NCBI GenBank assembly: GCA_945870455.1
Contig: CAMBSL010000015.1
Location: forward strand, 1-45,803
DNA length: 45,803 nucleotides
Source: Pirellula staleyi DSM 6068
GTDB taxonomy: Bacteria > Planctomycetota > Planctomycetia > Pirellulales > Pirellulaceae
Direction: 5' to 3'
Positions 8,249 to 16,234 of the stretch are shown piece after piece. The notes under the pieces are model-generated. The model ran no database searches and was not told the DNA's origin. It saw only the letters and a list, made by a program, of their open reading frames with translations. The position numbers were made by a program, and so were the translations under genes. Each line of letters starts with the position of its first letter. The stretch's first letter is position 1.

Positions 8249-10630
8249 CTATTTCCTGGGAATGGACTGATCCGAAAGTGACGGGCCGTTCTTTAAATGA
8301 CGAGCCAAGAAATCGAACGTCCCCTTTCCGTTAATGGTATGCGGACCATCAAACCATTCGATTTCGCAGTCTTTAGGCGATTTGAGTATCGTTGAGTACA
8401 GCCGATTTACTTTGGCAAATTCCAACGCGACTCGTTCGTCTGGCGCTACACCATCAAAATGCCCGCGTTCCACCATGAACGGTCTTGGAGCGATCAAAGC
8501 AGCCATTTCCGCGTAATTAAAACTTCGTCCCAATCCGAACTCAAAGATCTCGTACTCGTTTGTCCAAACATAACTGTAAGGGCTTGTCGTGCTGGCGTTC
8601 TTCCATACCCAATCGTTGAAATCTGCGGAGCAAATCGATAAACAGTATTCCGGAACCAGTGCCGGAATACGCATCGCGCTTTTTCCACCGTACGACAAAC
8701 CGTAGAATCCGATTCGATTTGCATCGACTTCGGGACGCATCGAGAGCCAACGCACAATCTGCTGATGCTGGGACACGATGATCGAAAAAAGTGTTCTACC
8801 AAGCGGATTGCTCTTGCGTTGCAACGTCCTGAATCGATCCTGGAACAAGTAGAGGTTTTGTGGAGCAAAGACGACGTAACCTTGCTCGACAAGTTGCACG
8901 GAAACATCATGGTAGGCGGGATGATCCCCAACGATCGTGTCCGATGGCCGCCCTTCCAGTCCGTGTTGAAAGACAACACACGGCCGATGATCGACCGGCT
9001 TTCCATCGCGTGGTATCAAGAGGACGCCATACGCGATAACTTCATCAAACACATCCAGCACTACTTCGTAACCCAGCCACTTGGGTTTGTCGTAAATAAG
9101 TCGCGTGCGCGGCTTGAGTGGAGAGAGTTCTCGCTCCCAATCGCCGATCGTCTCCTTACGAAACACTTCTCGTGCGGGCTGTATGGCAGCCGCGTAGTTG
9201 TTGGAGGCGACACCTTTTAGTTTGTCCCAAAATGGCTGCCGTTCAACTGCCGCAGACTCCAAAATCCGTTGCTGGAACCGATCCCATTTGTCGAGTGTTT
9301 CTCGCTGTCGTTGCTTGGCTGGCCCAAGTTGTTCAATGGCTCGATCCGCGACTTGAATCTTTGAGTTTTCGGTTCGTTTCTTGACACTCAGCAAATCAAG
9401 ACAGAGGGAGATCGACTTGGCTGAGGGTTCCCCATTCGTTGTTGCTGAATCGGGCACTACTAGATGAAGTCGGTCGCCATGATTCGATTTTCCGGCAAGG
9501 CGACTTGCGATTGCAAATTCACGTTCCACATCCGGGAGCAAAGGTCCCGCCAACACGCCCGGTGCACCACCCTCTCCTGGTATTTCAACCGCCGGACCTG
9601 CGATCGCATCGACGATCAAATGTCGTGGAGCGATCATGGCAGCCAACTGTGCGTCACCGAAGTGGCTCAGCAAGCCTTGAACGTTTCGATGTATGGGCTC
9701 GCTCCAGACTCGTTCACGCGGTCCAAAATGGCCGGATACACACGTTGCGTCGACTCGCTCATCGACAGCTCCGGTATGTAGGGCAGCCCAGCCTCCTTCG
9801 CCCCACCCAGCGACCAAAATCGGCGTGTCCGGATTCTCCTTTTTGAAGATATCGATGGCAGCCATCGCTTCGCTCACTTGGTAGCCAAGCATATGTCGCC
9901 CCAGTACGAACGCAGACCGGTAAATAAACTCCTGATCGGTCATTTTCGAGCGTCCATTGCGAGCCTCGCGATTGCGACTCAATACGCTTGGCACAATCAC
10001 CAATCCACCTTGATTTGCAAGTTGAAAAGCAAGGTCGCTGGCGTTTGGACCCATGGAGCAGAGTTGCTCGGGCATTTGTGCTGCGTCAGGGATCAGCACG
10101 CAGCAAAAACGAATGTTCGCACGCTCAGGCAGCACGACCATGCCGCTTGCATCCACACCTGAAAAAACGGGCCAACGGACTTGATGGGCCGTCGCATAGT
10201 CACTCGATGCCAATGCGATCGACTTGCCCATGACGGCACTCAATCGTGACTCGATCGCAAAGGATCCGTTTCGAATGCGTGCGTCGACCATTCCGAGTTG
10301 CTTTTGCAGGAGCTCCCGCCGCGCTGAGATGGAATCCACTTTCCCATCGACTTGTTTGTCGGGCACAGGCCATGCCGCTTCGCGCTCAACGACAGACTGA
10401 TCGATTTGTCGGAGCAAGAAACGATCGACGTTTTCGACCAGTTCGGATGCGATATCCCCCTCGATCGTGAGCGGCTCGGTTTGGGCAAGACTTTGGCTAT
10501 ATACGTTCGATGCAAGAAGAGCAACGGTCATGGCCGCCAGCATAACCACATTGCAAAGATGCAAACACGGACGACAACGCACAGAAGACTTCATTTTGGA
10601 ATCGCTTTCAATCAATTGCATGTTTGACAT
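8249..10630 (-). CDS. Secreted protein with two alpha/beta-hydrolase halves (dienelactone hydrolase/acetylxylan esterase type)
   Basis: A 793-residue frame. The signal peptide reads MKSSVRCRPCLHLCNVVMLA..., so the true start may be the internal ATG at 10592-10594 (12 codons in) rather than 10630. There are two hydrolase-like halves. The N-terminal one (about 150-390) has the nucleophile-elbow position as GWGEGG (275-280), with Glu278 where Ser is expected, so it is probably catalytically dead. The C-terminal one (about 500-785) has GLSYGG with the serine nucleophile, an IAPRPFMVERG strand with a following acidic residue, and GPHTING supplying the histidine. This second half resembles large planctomycete secreted dienelactone-hydrolase/acetyl-xylan-esterase proteins that deacylate polysaccharides or small esters. 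The substrate is unknown. It stands alone, convergent with the upstream secreted-protein genes. Confidence 0.82.
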   Translation of the reverse strand: MSNMQLIESDSKMKSSVRCRPCLHLCNVVMLAAMTVALLASNVYSQSLAQTEPLTIEGDIASELVENVDRFLLRQIDQSVVEREAAWPVPDKQVDGKVDSISARRELLQKQLGMVDARIRNGSFAIESRLSAVMGKSIALASSDYATAHQVRWPVFSGVDASGMVVLPERANIRFCCVLIPDAAQMPEQLCSMGPNASDLAFQLANQGGLVIVPSVLSRNREARNGRSKMTDQEFIYRSAFVLGRHMLGYQVSEAMAAIDIFKKENPDTPILVAGWGEGGWAALHTGAVDERVDATCVSGHFGPRERVWSEPIHRNVQGLLSHFGDAQLAAMIAPRHLIVDAIAGPAVEIPGEGGAPGVLAGPLLPDVEREFAIASRLAGKSNHGDRLHLVVPDSATTNGEPSAKSISLCLDLLSVKKRTENSKIQVADRAIEQLGPAKQRQRETLDKWDRFQQRILESAAVERQPFWDKLKGVASNNYAAAIQPAREVFRKETIGDWERELSPLKPRTRLIYDKPKWLGYEVVLDVFDEVIAYGVLLIPRDGKPVDHRPCVVFQHGLEGRPSDTIVGDHPAYHDVSVQLVEQGYVVFAPQNLYLFQDRFRTLQRKSNPLGRTLFSIIVSQHQQIVRWLSMRPEVDANRIGFYGLSYGGKSAMRIPALVPEYCLSICSADFNDWVWKNASTTSPYSYVWTNEYEIFEFGLGRSFNYAEMAALIAPRPFMVERGHFDGVAPDERVALEFAKVNRLYSTILKSPKDCEIEWFDGPHTINGKGTFDFLARHLKNGPSLSDQSIPRK

Positions 10631-10744
10631 GCCTCAACGGCCACCATTTTCGTTCCCAGGCTCAGCACTCACTCTAGCAATAGTCAGCGCCTCCATCTAC
10701 ATGCCTGTGAATCCATACCGTGCTCGCGAAAGGTGGGATGGGGC

Positions 10745-10812
10745 TAAAGTACCCATCACGCTCCGCGTGATGGCGTGAAGAAAACATCACGCGGAGCGTG
10801 ATGGGTACTTTA
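10745..10812. repeat. Perfect inverted pair of REP-like palindromes upstream of the RAYT gene
   Basis: The 28-bp arms 10745-10772 and 10785-10812 are perfect reverse complements separated by 12 bp. Each arm is itself a small hairpin: a TAAAGTACC foot, then CATCACGC-TCC-GCGTGATG. A foot plus an imperfect palindrome, arranged as an inverted pair, is the structure of REP/BIME units mobilised or bound by RAYT transposases. The pair sits between the divergent hydrolase (start 10630) and RAYT (start 10906) genes. Confidence 0.9.
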
Positions 10813-10905
10813 CCGAACATCACAACATTCGCTTTAACACGCTATAATCATCTAGACAATTTGATTTTTAGTTGAATTTCCTACAAATCGCAAACTAGTC
10901 GTATC

Positions 10906-11583
10906 ATGTTCGACTTCAGGTTCTTCGAACGCTCGGAACCGGTATCGGTTATCGAACGGAAGCTACCCCATTGGTCCCAATCGGGGGTGATCTGTTTCAT
11001 AACGGCTCGCGCTCATGACTCGATGCCGAAGGCCGTCGTTGAGACATTTCTTCAGGAACGAAATGAATGGCTGTTGCGACTTGGAATCGATCCGAAGCTC
11101 GCTGACTGGAAAAGTCGCTTGGCTCAACTCGGCTGGAAAGTCGAGCTGGAATTTCTCCGGCACTTTTCCGACCGATGGAATGACGAGCTCGATAACTGCC
11201 ATGGTGCTTGCGTGTTGCGGGATCCCAACTGCGCCCATATCGTGGGGAATAGTTTGCGACATTTTGACAGCGATCGTTACGAGCTGACCGATTACGTGGT
11301 GATGCCGAATCATGTGCATGTATTGGTTGCGTTTCCCGACGAAGAGTCATTGCTCAAGCAGTGCGAGTCGTGGAAGCATTTTACGGCAACCAAGATCAAT
11401 CGACGGATTGGCAGCAGTGGTCGCTATTGGCAGCAAGATGGATTTGATCACTTACTTCGCTCGGATGTCCAGTTTGAGTATCTGCGTAACTACATTGCAG
11501 ATAATCCGGTGAAGGCGAAACTTAAGCCAGATGAGTTTCTGCACTTTAGCAAGGATTTAAAAATGAGTGATGGGGAATCTTGA
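10906..11583 (+). CDS. RAYT: REP-associated tyrosine transposase (Y1/HUH, IS200-like fold)
   Basis: A 225-residue protein. Diagnostic motifs: the HUH metal-binding motif MPNHVHVLV (His136 and His138) and, further on, 'SGRYWQQDGFDHLLRS' and 'FEYLRNYIADNPVKAKL'. These are the conserved C-terminal blocks of the REP-associated branch of Y1 transposases. The nucleophile is probably Tyr196 of the YIxxNP motif (Tyr192 is the other candidate). RAYTs cut and join single-stranded REP hairpins; unlike true IS200 elements they are usually single copy and chromosomally domesticated. The context fits: an inverted REP pair lies 93 bp upstream and another 22 bp downstream, with the same ATCACGCTCCGCGTGAT core. 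The gene looks full length and intact. The usual 150-250 residue range agrees. Confidence 0.92.
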   Translation: MFDFRFFERSEPVSVIERKLPHWSQSGVICFITARAHDSMPKAVVETFLQERNEWLLRLGIDPKLADWKSRLAQLGWKVELEFLRHFSDRWNDELDNCHGACVLRDPNCAHIVGNSLRHFDSDRYELTDYVVMPNHVHVLVAFPDEESLLKQCESWKHFTATKINRRIGSSGRYWQQDGFDHLLRSDVQFEYLRNYIADNPVKAKLKPDEFLHFSKDLKMSDGES

Positions 11584-11605
11584 ATAGCGGATGGAGGGGA
11601 AAGGG

Positions 11606-11658
11606 CATCACGCGGAGCTTGATGAGTACTTTAAAGTACCGATCACGCTCCGCGTGAT
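11606..11658. repeat. Inverted pair of REP-like palindromes downstream of the RAYT gene
   Basis: The left unit (11606-11633, CATCACGCGGAGCTTGATGA followed by GTACTTTA) and the right unit (11632-11658, TAAAGTACCGATCACGCTCC followed by GCGTGAT) are near-perfect reverse complements that meet foot to foot at a TTTAAA centre. In the upstream pair the feet point outward; here they point inward. One arm has a T for G change that weakens its inner hairpin. Confidence 0.88.
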
Positions 11659-11724
11659 CTCAAATATGCTTCTTATCCTTGACTGCTTTGGTGAACCGCG
11701 GAATCCGCGAGGCCCGCTCACGCA

Positions 11725-13974
11725 TCAATTTGGGAGCCTTCGGGTCCCACGATGTACAGACTGGCGAATGGACTCTAGGGCCTGCTTCGCTTCCGCCCAG
11801 TTGGGCAAGAGTTCTGTAACTCGCTCTAAGAATGGCAAACCTTTCGCTGGCTCACCGCAGGCGTCCCATATCATACCTGTTCTGAGCAATAAATCGACAT
11901 CGTCAGGACTCAGGGCCAATGCCTTTTGGTAGTATTGGATGGCGTCCCTTGGACGCGATTCCGACAATAAGTTTGCCAATAATCGATGGTACTCTACCGA
12001 ATTCGTCTCGAGTGAGCAAGCAAACTCCATGTGCAGGATCGCGTCATCTAAATTGCGTTCGACGATCAGCATTGCAAGCGTAACATGTGCTCGAGCCAAT
12101 TGATTATCCAGTTGAATCGCTGTCTCACAATGATCTATCGCTTCCGCCACGCGGCCGATTCCTGCCAGCGACGCACCGAGATCCGCGTGCGCGCGTGCAG
12201 AATCGGGTCTTAGCTGAACTTGTTCTTCGCAAAGACTTATCGCTTCGTCGAGACGCCCATCCTGAATCAACGAAGCCACCAAACTCGACTGTAGCTCCTC
12301 GTTATTGGGATCATTGTGGGTTGCCGCTTGGTAGTACAGAACCGCCTTTTCATAATTGCCCGTATCGAACAGCAGGTGCCCCATATTGGAGATTGCATCT
12401 GCATCTTTCGGGTCCAGCGAAAGAGCTCGATCCAAGTAATGTCGCGCCAGGTCGTATTCTCGCAGATCGATCAGCATGCCCGCATAATTGGAGTTTGCTT
12501 TGGAGTTATCGGGCTCGATTTCCAACGCGTTGAGAAAACACTCGCGGGCCTCGTCGAAGCGATTCATCTTCGAATAGATTCCACCAAGTCCAATCCAAAC
12601 AGTGGTGTTTCGAGGCGATTTCGCCACGGCGTCCGTCCAAACGCTCACCTCCGATTGATAAACCTTGTTTCGTTCCCAGGTCGTAACCCCTAGCAAAAAG
12701 GCGATCAACAGAGCGATCGACAGCCCCACTTGGTTCTTAAGACGGGGCTTGAACGGCAATCTCGAAAGGAGTTGGTACGCACCCATGACGACACTTGTAA
12801 TCACAATCGACAGCGGCAAATACATGCGGTGCTCGAATACAAGATCTTTGATAGGGACGATGCTCGATGTCGGTGCAAGGATGAGAAAGAAACTGCAGCC
12901 TAAGAAACTTACTTTTGGGTAACGAAAAATTCCCCACAGACTTGCGGCTAAAATCAACGTTACGAACGGGAGTTGAGGCCAAACATCGGCGACCGATCTA
13001 GCGACAGGCCAAGCATGGTAAACGCATTGCCCACTTGGCCAGAATGCAAGTCCGAGATAGTGAACGATGACGGACGATTGGCTCAATAGATAAGTCCATG
13101 AAGTCAAGCCGGGCACATTGATCAACGAACCGTTGTTATAATCCTCGGAATGGTGCAGCATCGACCATGCAAGTATCCCCCAAGTCAATGTTAGGCCAAA
13201 ATAGTAGGGACTGCGTTTTGAAAAAATCTCTTGCCAAGATTTCGCAACATAGGCTCGATCATACCAAAGGACGACAATTGGAGCCGTAACCATGACTTCT
13301 TTGCAGCCCATCCCAAAGCCACAGGCGAGTATCGACAATACCGACCAAAGCCAGCCTATTCGCGATTGTTGTGATCGGATGAAGCAGTAGAGCGTAGTCA
13401 AGTAGGCAAGCCCCATTAGCGACTCAAGTCGTTGAACGATGTAGGTGACGGCCTGGGTGTTGAGTGGATGCAGAGCCCAAAGGATCGAGATCACAAATGC
13501 CGCCCAAATTGCGAATCGTCTATCCATTGAGGCATTCGATTGCAGCGTCCGGCGAACGATTCCGAACAGGACGAGTGAGGCTGCCAGGTGGATACCTAAA
13601 TTGATCGCATGGTACCCCCAAACATGATAGCCGTTCACTGCGTAATTGATCGCAAAGGTATAGTGTGCAAAGGGCCGGTTCGTATTGCGCATCGCCACCG
13701 TGGGCGGCCAAAGCTGACGAATCGCAGTCTCGTCCAAAATCCTCGGAATGTCGTCAAACAAAAACGGGACTTGAAACGTGTTTGAGTATGCAACCAGACC
13801 AGCCGCAACGATCGTCGCGATGGAACTAAGGAAAAGGAAAGTGGATCTTCGCAAAGGCTCAGTCAAGATTGGCAATCGCCATACACTAAATAGATTCGGA
13901 TTGGGGTAGATTCGACTCCTGCCATCATTGGCTCTTCGGAATGCAATTGCAGGGGAAATCAAATGGCATCTCAC
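11725..13974 (-). CDS. TMTC-like membrane protein: GT-C-type multi-pass region followed by TPR repeats
   Basis: The frame gives 749 residues from a GTG at 13974; there is no upstream ATG, and in-frame TTG codons near residues 36 and 41 are alternative starts. The N-terminal part (about 40-430) has some ten hydrophobic segments. The first extracytoplasmic loop carries the acidic pair in FLFDDIPRI, then 'NRPFAHYTFAINYAVNGYHVWGYHAINLGIHL'-type sequence, as in TMTC/GT-C family O-glycosyltransferases. The C-terminal part (about 440-740) is seven or more TPR units (A-x-x-x-A-x-x-x-x-P-x-x motifs such as 'ALEIEPDNSKANSNYAGML' and 'ALSLDPKDADAISNMGHLL'). By analogy it may transfer sugars from a lipid carrier to exported proteins. 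The divergent gene is a GT2 glycosyltransferase, consistent with a glycan role. The activity is inferred. Confidence 0.8.
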   Translation of the reverse strand: MRCHLISPAIAFRRANDGRSRIYPNPNLFSVWRLPILTEPLRRSTFLFLSSIATIVAAGLVAYSNTFQVPFLFDDIPRILDETAIRQLWPPTVAMRNTNRPFAHYTFAINYAVNGYHVWGYHAINLGIHLAASLVLFGIVRRTLQSNASMDRRFAIWAAFVISILWALHPLNTQAVTYIVQRLESLMGLAYLTTLYCFIRSQQSRIGWLWSVLSILACGFGMGCKEVMVTAPIVVLWYDRAYVAKSWQEIFSKRSPYYFGLTLTWGILAWSMLHHSEDYNNGSLINVPGLTSWTYLLSQSSVIVHYLGLAFWPSGQCVYHAWPVARSVADVWPQLPFVTLILAASLWGIFRYPKVSFLGCSFFLILAPTSSIVPIKDLVFEHRMYLPLSIVITSVVMGAYQLLSRLPFKPRLKNQVGLSIALLIAFLLGVTTWERNKVYQSEVSVWTDAVAKSPRNTTVWIGLGGIYSKMNRFDEARECFLNALEIEPDNSKANSNYAGMLIDLREYDLARHYLDRALSLDPKDADAISNMGHLLFDTGNYEKAVLYYQAATHNDPNNEELQSSLVASLIQDGRLDEAISLCEEQVQLRPDSARAHADLGASLAGIGRVAEAIDHCETAIQLDNQLARAHVTLAMLIVERNLDDAILHMEFACSLETNSVEYHRLLANLLSESRPRDAIQYYQKALALSPDDVDLLLRTGMIWDACGEPAKGLPFLERVTELLPNWAEAKQALESIRQSVHRGTRRLPN

Positions 13975-14098
13975 AGTCTACGTCAGCCAGATGTCAAGAA
14001 ACACGATTGTATCGATAATTCGCCTGGGACTGTCCAGGAATGGGTGATCCTGACTCTTCCGAGTTGCTGCGTCTCGAACTGGCACTTAACCTCATAGC

Positions 14099-15076
14099 AT
14101 GTCGTATCACCCTTCTGAATTGAAAATTTCGGTCGTCATCCCTTGCTACAAGGTTGGTGAACATTTGGCAAAAACGGTTGCTCGGATCGGGCCTGAGGTT
14201 TCGAGGATCTATTGCGTAATCGATGGCTGTGAAAATGGCAGCATGGAAGCAGCAAAATGGGCCCAGTCGCAAGATCGTCGAGTGCAGATCTTGTCGCATG
14301 CAAACAACCAGGGGGTCGGTCGAGCATTCATCACGGGCTATCAAGAGGCTGCCAAAGACCATGCGGACATCATCATCAAACTCGATGGCGACGGTCAGAT
14401 GAATCCGGAAGAGATCCCTCAATTGATTGAACCGCTGGTACGAGGGGAAGCGGACTACGTCAAAGGAAACCGGTTCTTTCATTTGGAGCATCTGCAATCG
14501 ATGCCCATCGTTCGCATCTTTGGTAACGCCGCCTTATCGTTTTTCTCGAAGCTATCGTCAGGCTACTGGAACCTATTCGATCCTACCAATGGATTTGTCG
14601 CAATTCATGCTAAGGTTGCAGAACACATTCCATGGAGCAAAGTGCATAACCGGTACTTTTTTGAATCCGACTTGCTGTTTCACTTGTACATGATTCGGGC
14701 TGTAGTATTCGACGTGCCTATGCAAGCTCAATACGGTAACGAAACAAGCGGTTTGAGCATCATCAAGACAATCTTCCAATTTCCATGTTTCCATTTCATC
14801 AATTTTGTTCGCCGCATTTTTTATTGTTATTTTTTGCGAGAGTTCAATATTGCCTCGTTAAACCTAATTGTCAGTATCGTACTGATTGGGTTTGGCGTCA
14901 GCTTTGGCACGATCAATTGGGTGCGAGGCAACGAGTTGAATCAATTGGCTTCTGCAGGCACTGTTATGTTTGCCGCGTTGCCCGTCATTTTAGGTTGGCA
15001 AGCATTGCTAGCATTCTTGGCGTATGACGTCGGAAACTATCCCAAGAAACCCCTCCAGCAAACGTTTCGGGCGTAG
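14099..15076 (+). CDS. Family 2 glycosyltransferase with C-terminal membrane anchor (dolichol-phosphate-mannose-synthase-like)
   Basis: A 325-residue protein. The GT-A start SVVIPCYKVGEHLAKTV (about residues 11-27), the first aspartate in YCVIDGCENGS, and the metal-binding KLDGDGQMNPEEI motif (about 98-110) define a GT2 enzyme. The FDPTNGFVAIH block resembles polyprenyl-phosphate mannosyl/glucosyl transferases. Two hydrophobic helices at about 255-320 form a membrane anchor. Such enzymes transfer a sugar from a nucleotide donor to undecaprenyl phosphate on the cytoplasmic face. The divergent TMTC-like gene (124 bp away) is a plausible user of such a lipid-linked sugar. The nearby start codon context has no clear Shine-Dalgarno. 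A strong hairpin follows the stop. Confidence 0.88.
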   Translation: MSYHPSELKISVVIPCYKVGEHLAKTVARIGPEVSRIYCVIDGCENGSMEAAKWAQSQDRRVQILSHANNQGVGRAFITGYQEAAKDHADIIIKLDGDGQMNPEEIPQLIEPLVRGEADYVKGNRFFHLEHLQSMPIVRIFGNAALSFFSKLSSGYWNLFDPTNGFVAIHAKVAEHIPWSKVHNRYFFESDLLFHLYMIRAVVFDVPMQAQYGNETSGLSIIKTIFQFPCFHFINFVRRIFYCYFLREFNIASLNLIVSIVLIGFGVSFGTINWVRGNELNQLASAGTVMFAALPVILGWQALLAFLAYDVGNYPKKPLQQTFRA

Positions 15077-15079
15077 GAT

Positions 15080-15119
15080 GGACTGCCAGTCCGTCTTTTT
15101 TCGGACAGCCTGGCAGTCC
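15080..15119. terminator. Hairpin after the GT2 gene; possible terminator or REP-like repeat
   Basis: GGACTGCCA (15080-15088) pairs with TGGCAGTCC (15111-15119), and GTCCG (15089-15093) with CGGAC (15102-15106), leaving a four-base bulge. The T-run sits in the loop, not after the stem, so classic intrinsic termination is not obvious; a dispersed palindromic repeat is equally likely. Confidence 0.55.
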
Positions 15120-15259
15120 GTCCCACGGCGAGTCCTTGTTCGGGTTCGTATTTTTCTTTCCTGGGGTCTTTAGTACAATGAGCGACGGTTGGGGTTCTTC
15201 GGCCCCTGCTAAGCGTCGGACCAACGCCTCCACTCAACCCAAAACGAACTGGTTAAAAA

Positions 15260-16234
15260 TTGCCTGCAGCTTCCGGTTCGCTAACCCAACCTGACAACCT
15301 CGCAAACGCAATCTCGTCTGAAGCACCAGCCCTTGAGGTCGTCGATCTTTGGAAAAAATACGGACAGAACCAAGCCCTTAGTGGTACATCCTTTTCTGTG
15401 AAGCAAGGTGAAAGGCTAGCTTTGCTCGGCCCAAATGGGGCGGGCAAGACAACCTTAATCCGGTCGATGTGTGGACGCGTAAGAGCCGATCGAGGCCAAG
15501 TCCTCTTGCTCGGTCGGTCTATCCGCGAGCCCGATGTTTTGCAAAGGATGGGTGTTATTCCTCAAGACTTAGCCATCTATTCTGACCTGACGGCCAAACA
15601 GAATCTGGAATGCTTCGGGCAGCTGCACGGGCTGCGATCTCGGAGGCTTAGAGAACGCGTGTCCTGGGCCCTCAAATGGATTGGTCTTGAAGATCGTGCG
15701 AACGACTTAACGAGCGGTTTTTCTGGCGGAATGAAACGTCGAGTCAACATCGCATGCGGCGTCTTGCACCGACCTCAGATTTTATTGCTAGATGAACCTA
15801 CGGTGGGTGTCGATCCACAAAGTCGTCAACGTATCTTCGACATGCTCGATGAACTGAACCAAGAGGGGACCAGCATTGTCCTAACGACGCATCATCTCGA
15901 CGAAGCGGAGACGCGTTCCGATCGAATCGTGATTATCGACCATGGCAAAGTCGTTGCCGATGGAACACTCGAGCATCTTATCGAGTCGACCATCGGTGCA
16001 CGACGTCAAGTCGCAATCGAAGCGACAGGATTGCTCATGGCTGCTCCATCCGGACTGGAATGGGACGCGTCCCGGAATCGATTTGTTTGTTTGGTCGATA
16101 ACGTCGCAGAGGAGCTGCCGCAGATTCTGGACCGTTTCCAACGCGCAGGTGGTGTCGTCACCGACCTTGAAGTTCACCAACCTAACCTACACCACGTCTT
16201 CTTGCACTTAACGGGCAAGGAGTTGCGTGAATGA
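15260..16234 (+). CDS. ABC transporter ATP-binding protein (ABC-2 exporter type)
   Basis: A 324-residue ATPase. Walker A is GPNGAGKTT, the Q-loop region VIPQDLAIYSDLT, the signature SGGMKRRVN, Walker B ILLLDEPTVGVDP and the H-loop TTHHLDEA; all catalytic positions are intact. The sequence resembles DrrA/NatA-type ATPases of ABC-2 exporters, with an extra C-terminal domain of about 90 residues. The start must be the TTG at 15260: an in-frame TAA lies at 15254-15256, no ATG or GTG occurs before the conserved 'LEVVDLWKKYGQNQAL' start of the domain, and the next ATG is beyond Walker A. It overlaps the permease gene by 8 bp. The pair probably exports a lipid, drug or polysaccharide-like substrate; the substrate cannot be read. 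Confidence 0.92.
   Translation: MPAASGSLTQPDNLANAISSEAPALEVVDLWKKYGQNQALSGTSFSVKQGERLALLGPNGAGKTTLIRSMCGRVRADRGQVLLLGRSIREPDVLQRMGVIPQDLAIYSDLTAKQNLECFGQLHGLRSRRLRERVSWALKWIGLEDRANDLTSGFSGGMKRRVNIACGVLHRPQILLLDEPTVGVDPQSRQRIFDMLDELNQEGTSIVLTTHHLDEAETRSDRIVIIDHGKVVADGTLEHLIESTIGARRQVAIEATGLLMAAPSGLEWDASRNRFVCLVDNVAEELPQILDRFQRAGGVVTDLEVHQPNLHHVFLHLTGKELRE
16217..16222 (+). promoter_or_regulatory. Shine-Dalgarno deciding the GTG start of the permease
   Basis: AAGGAG lies four bases before the GTG at 16227, inside the end of the ATPase gene. It supports the GTG rather than the in-frame ATG at 16269 and suggests translational coupling. Confidence 0.65.

Noticed and set aside
10706..11661. Complete IS200/IS605 insertion sequence
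   Set aside because: The transposase has RAYT-type C-terminal motifs, there is no tnpB/iscB partner, and the flanking structures are paired REPs rather than IS ends.
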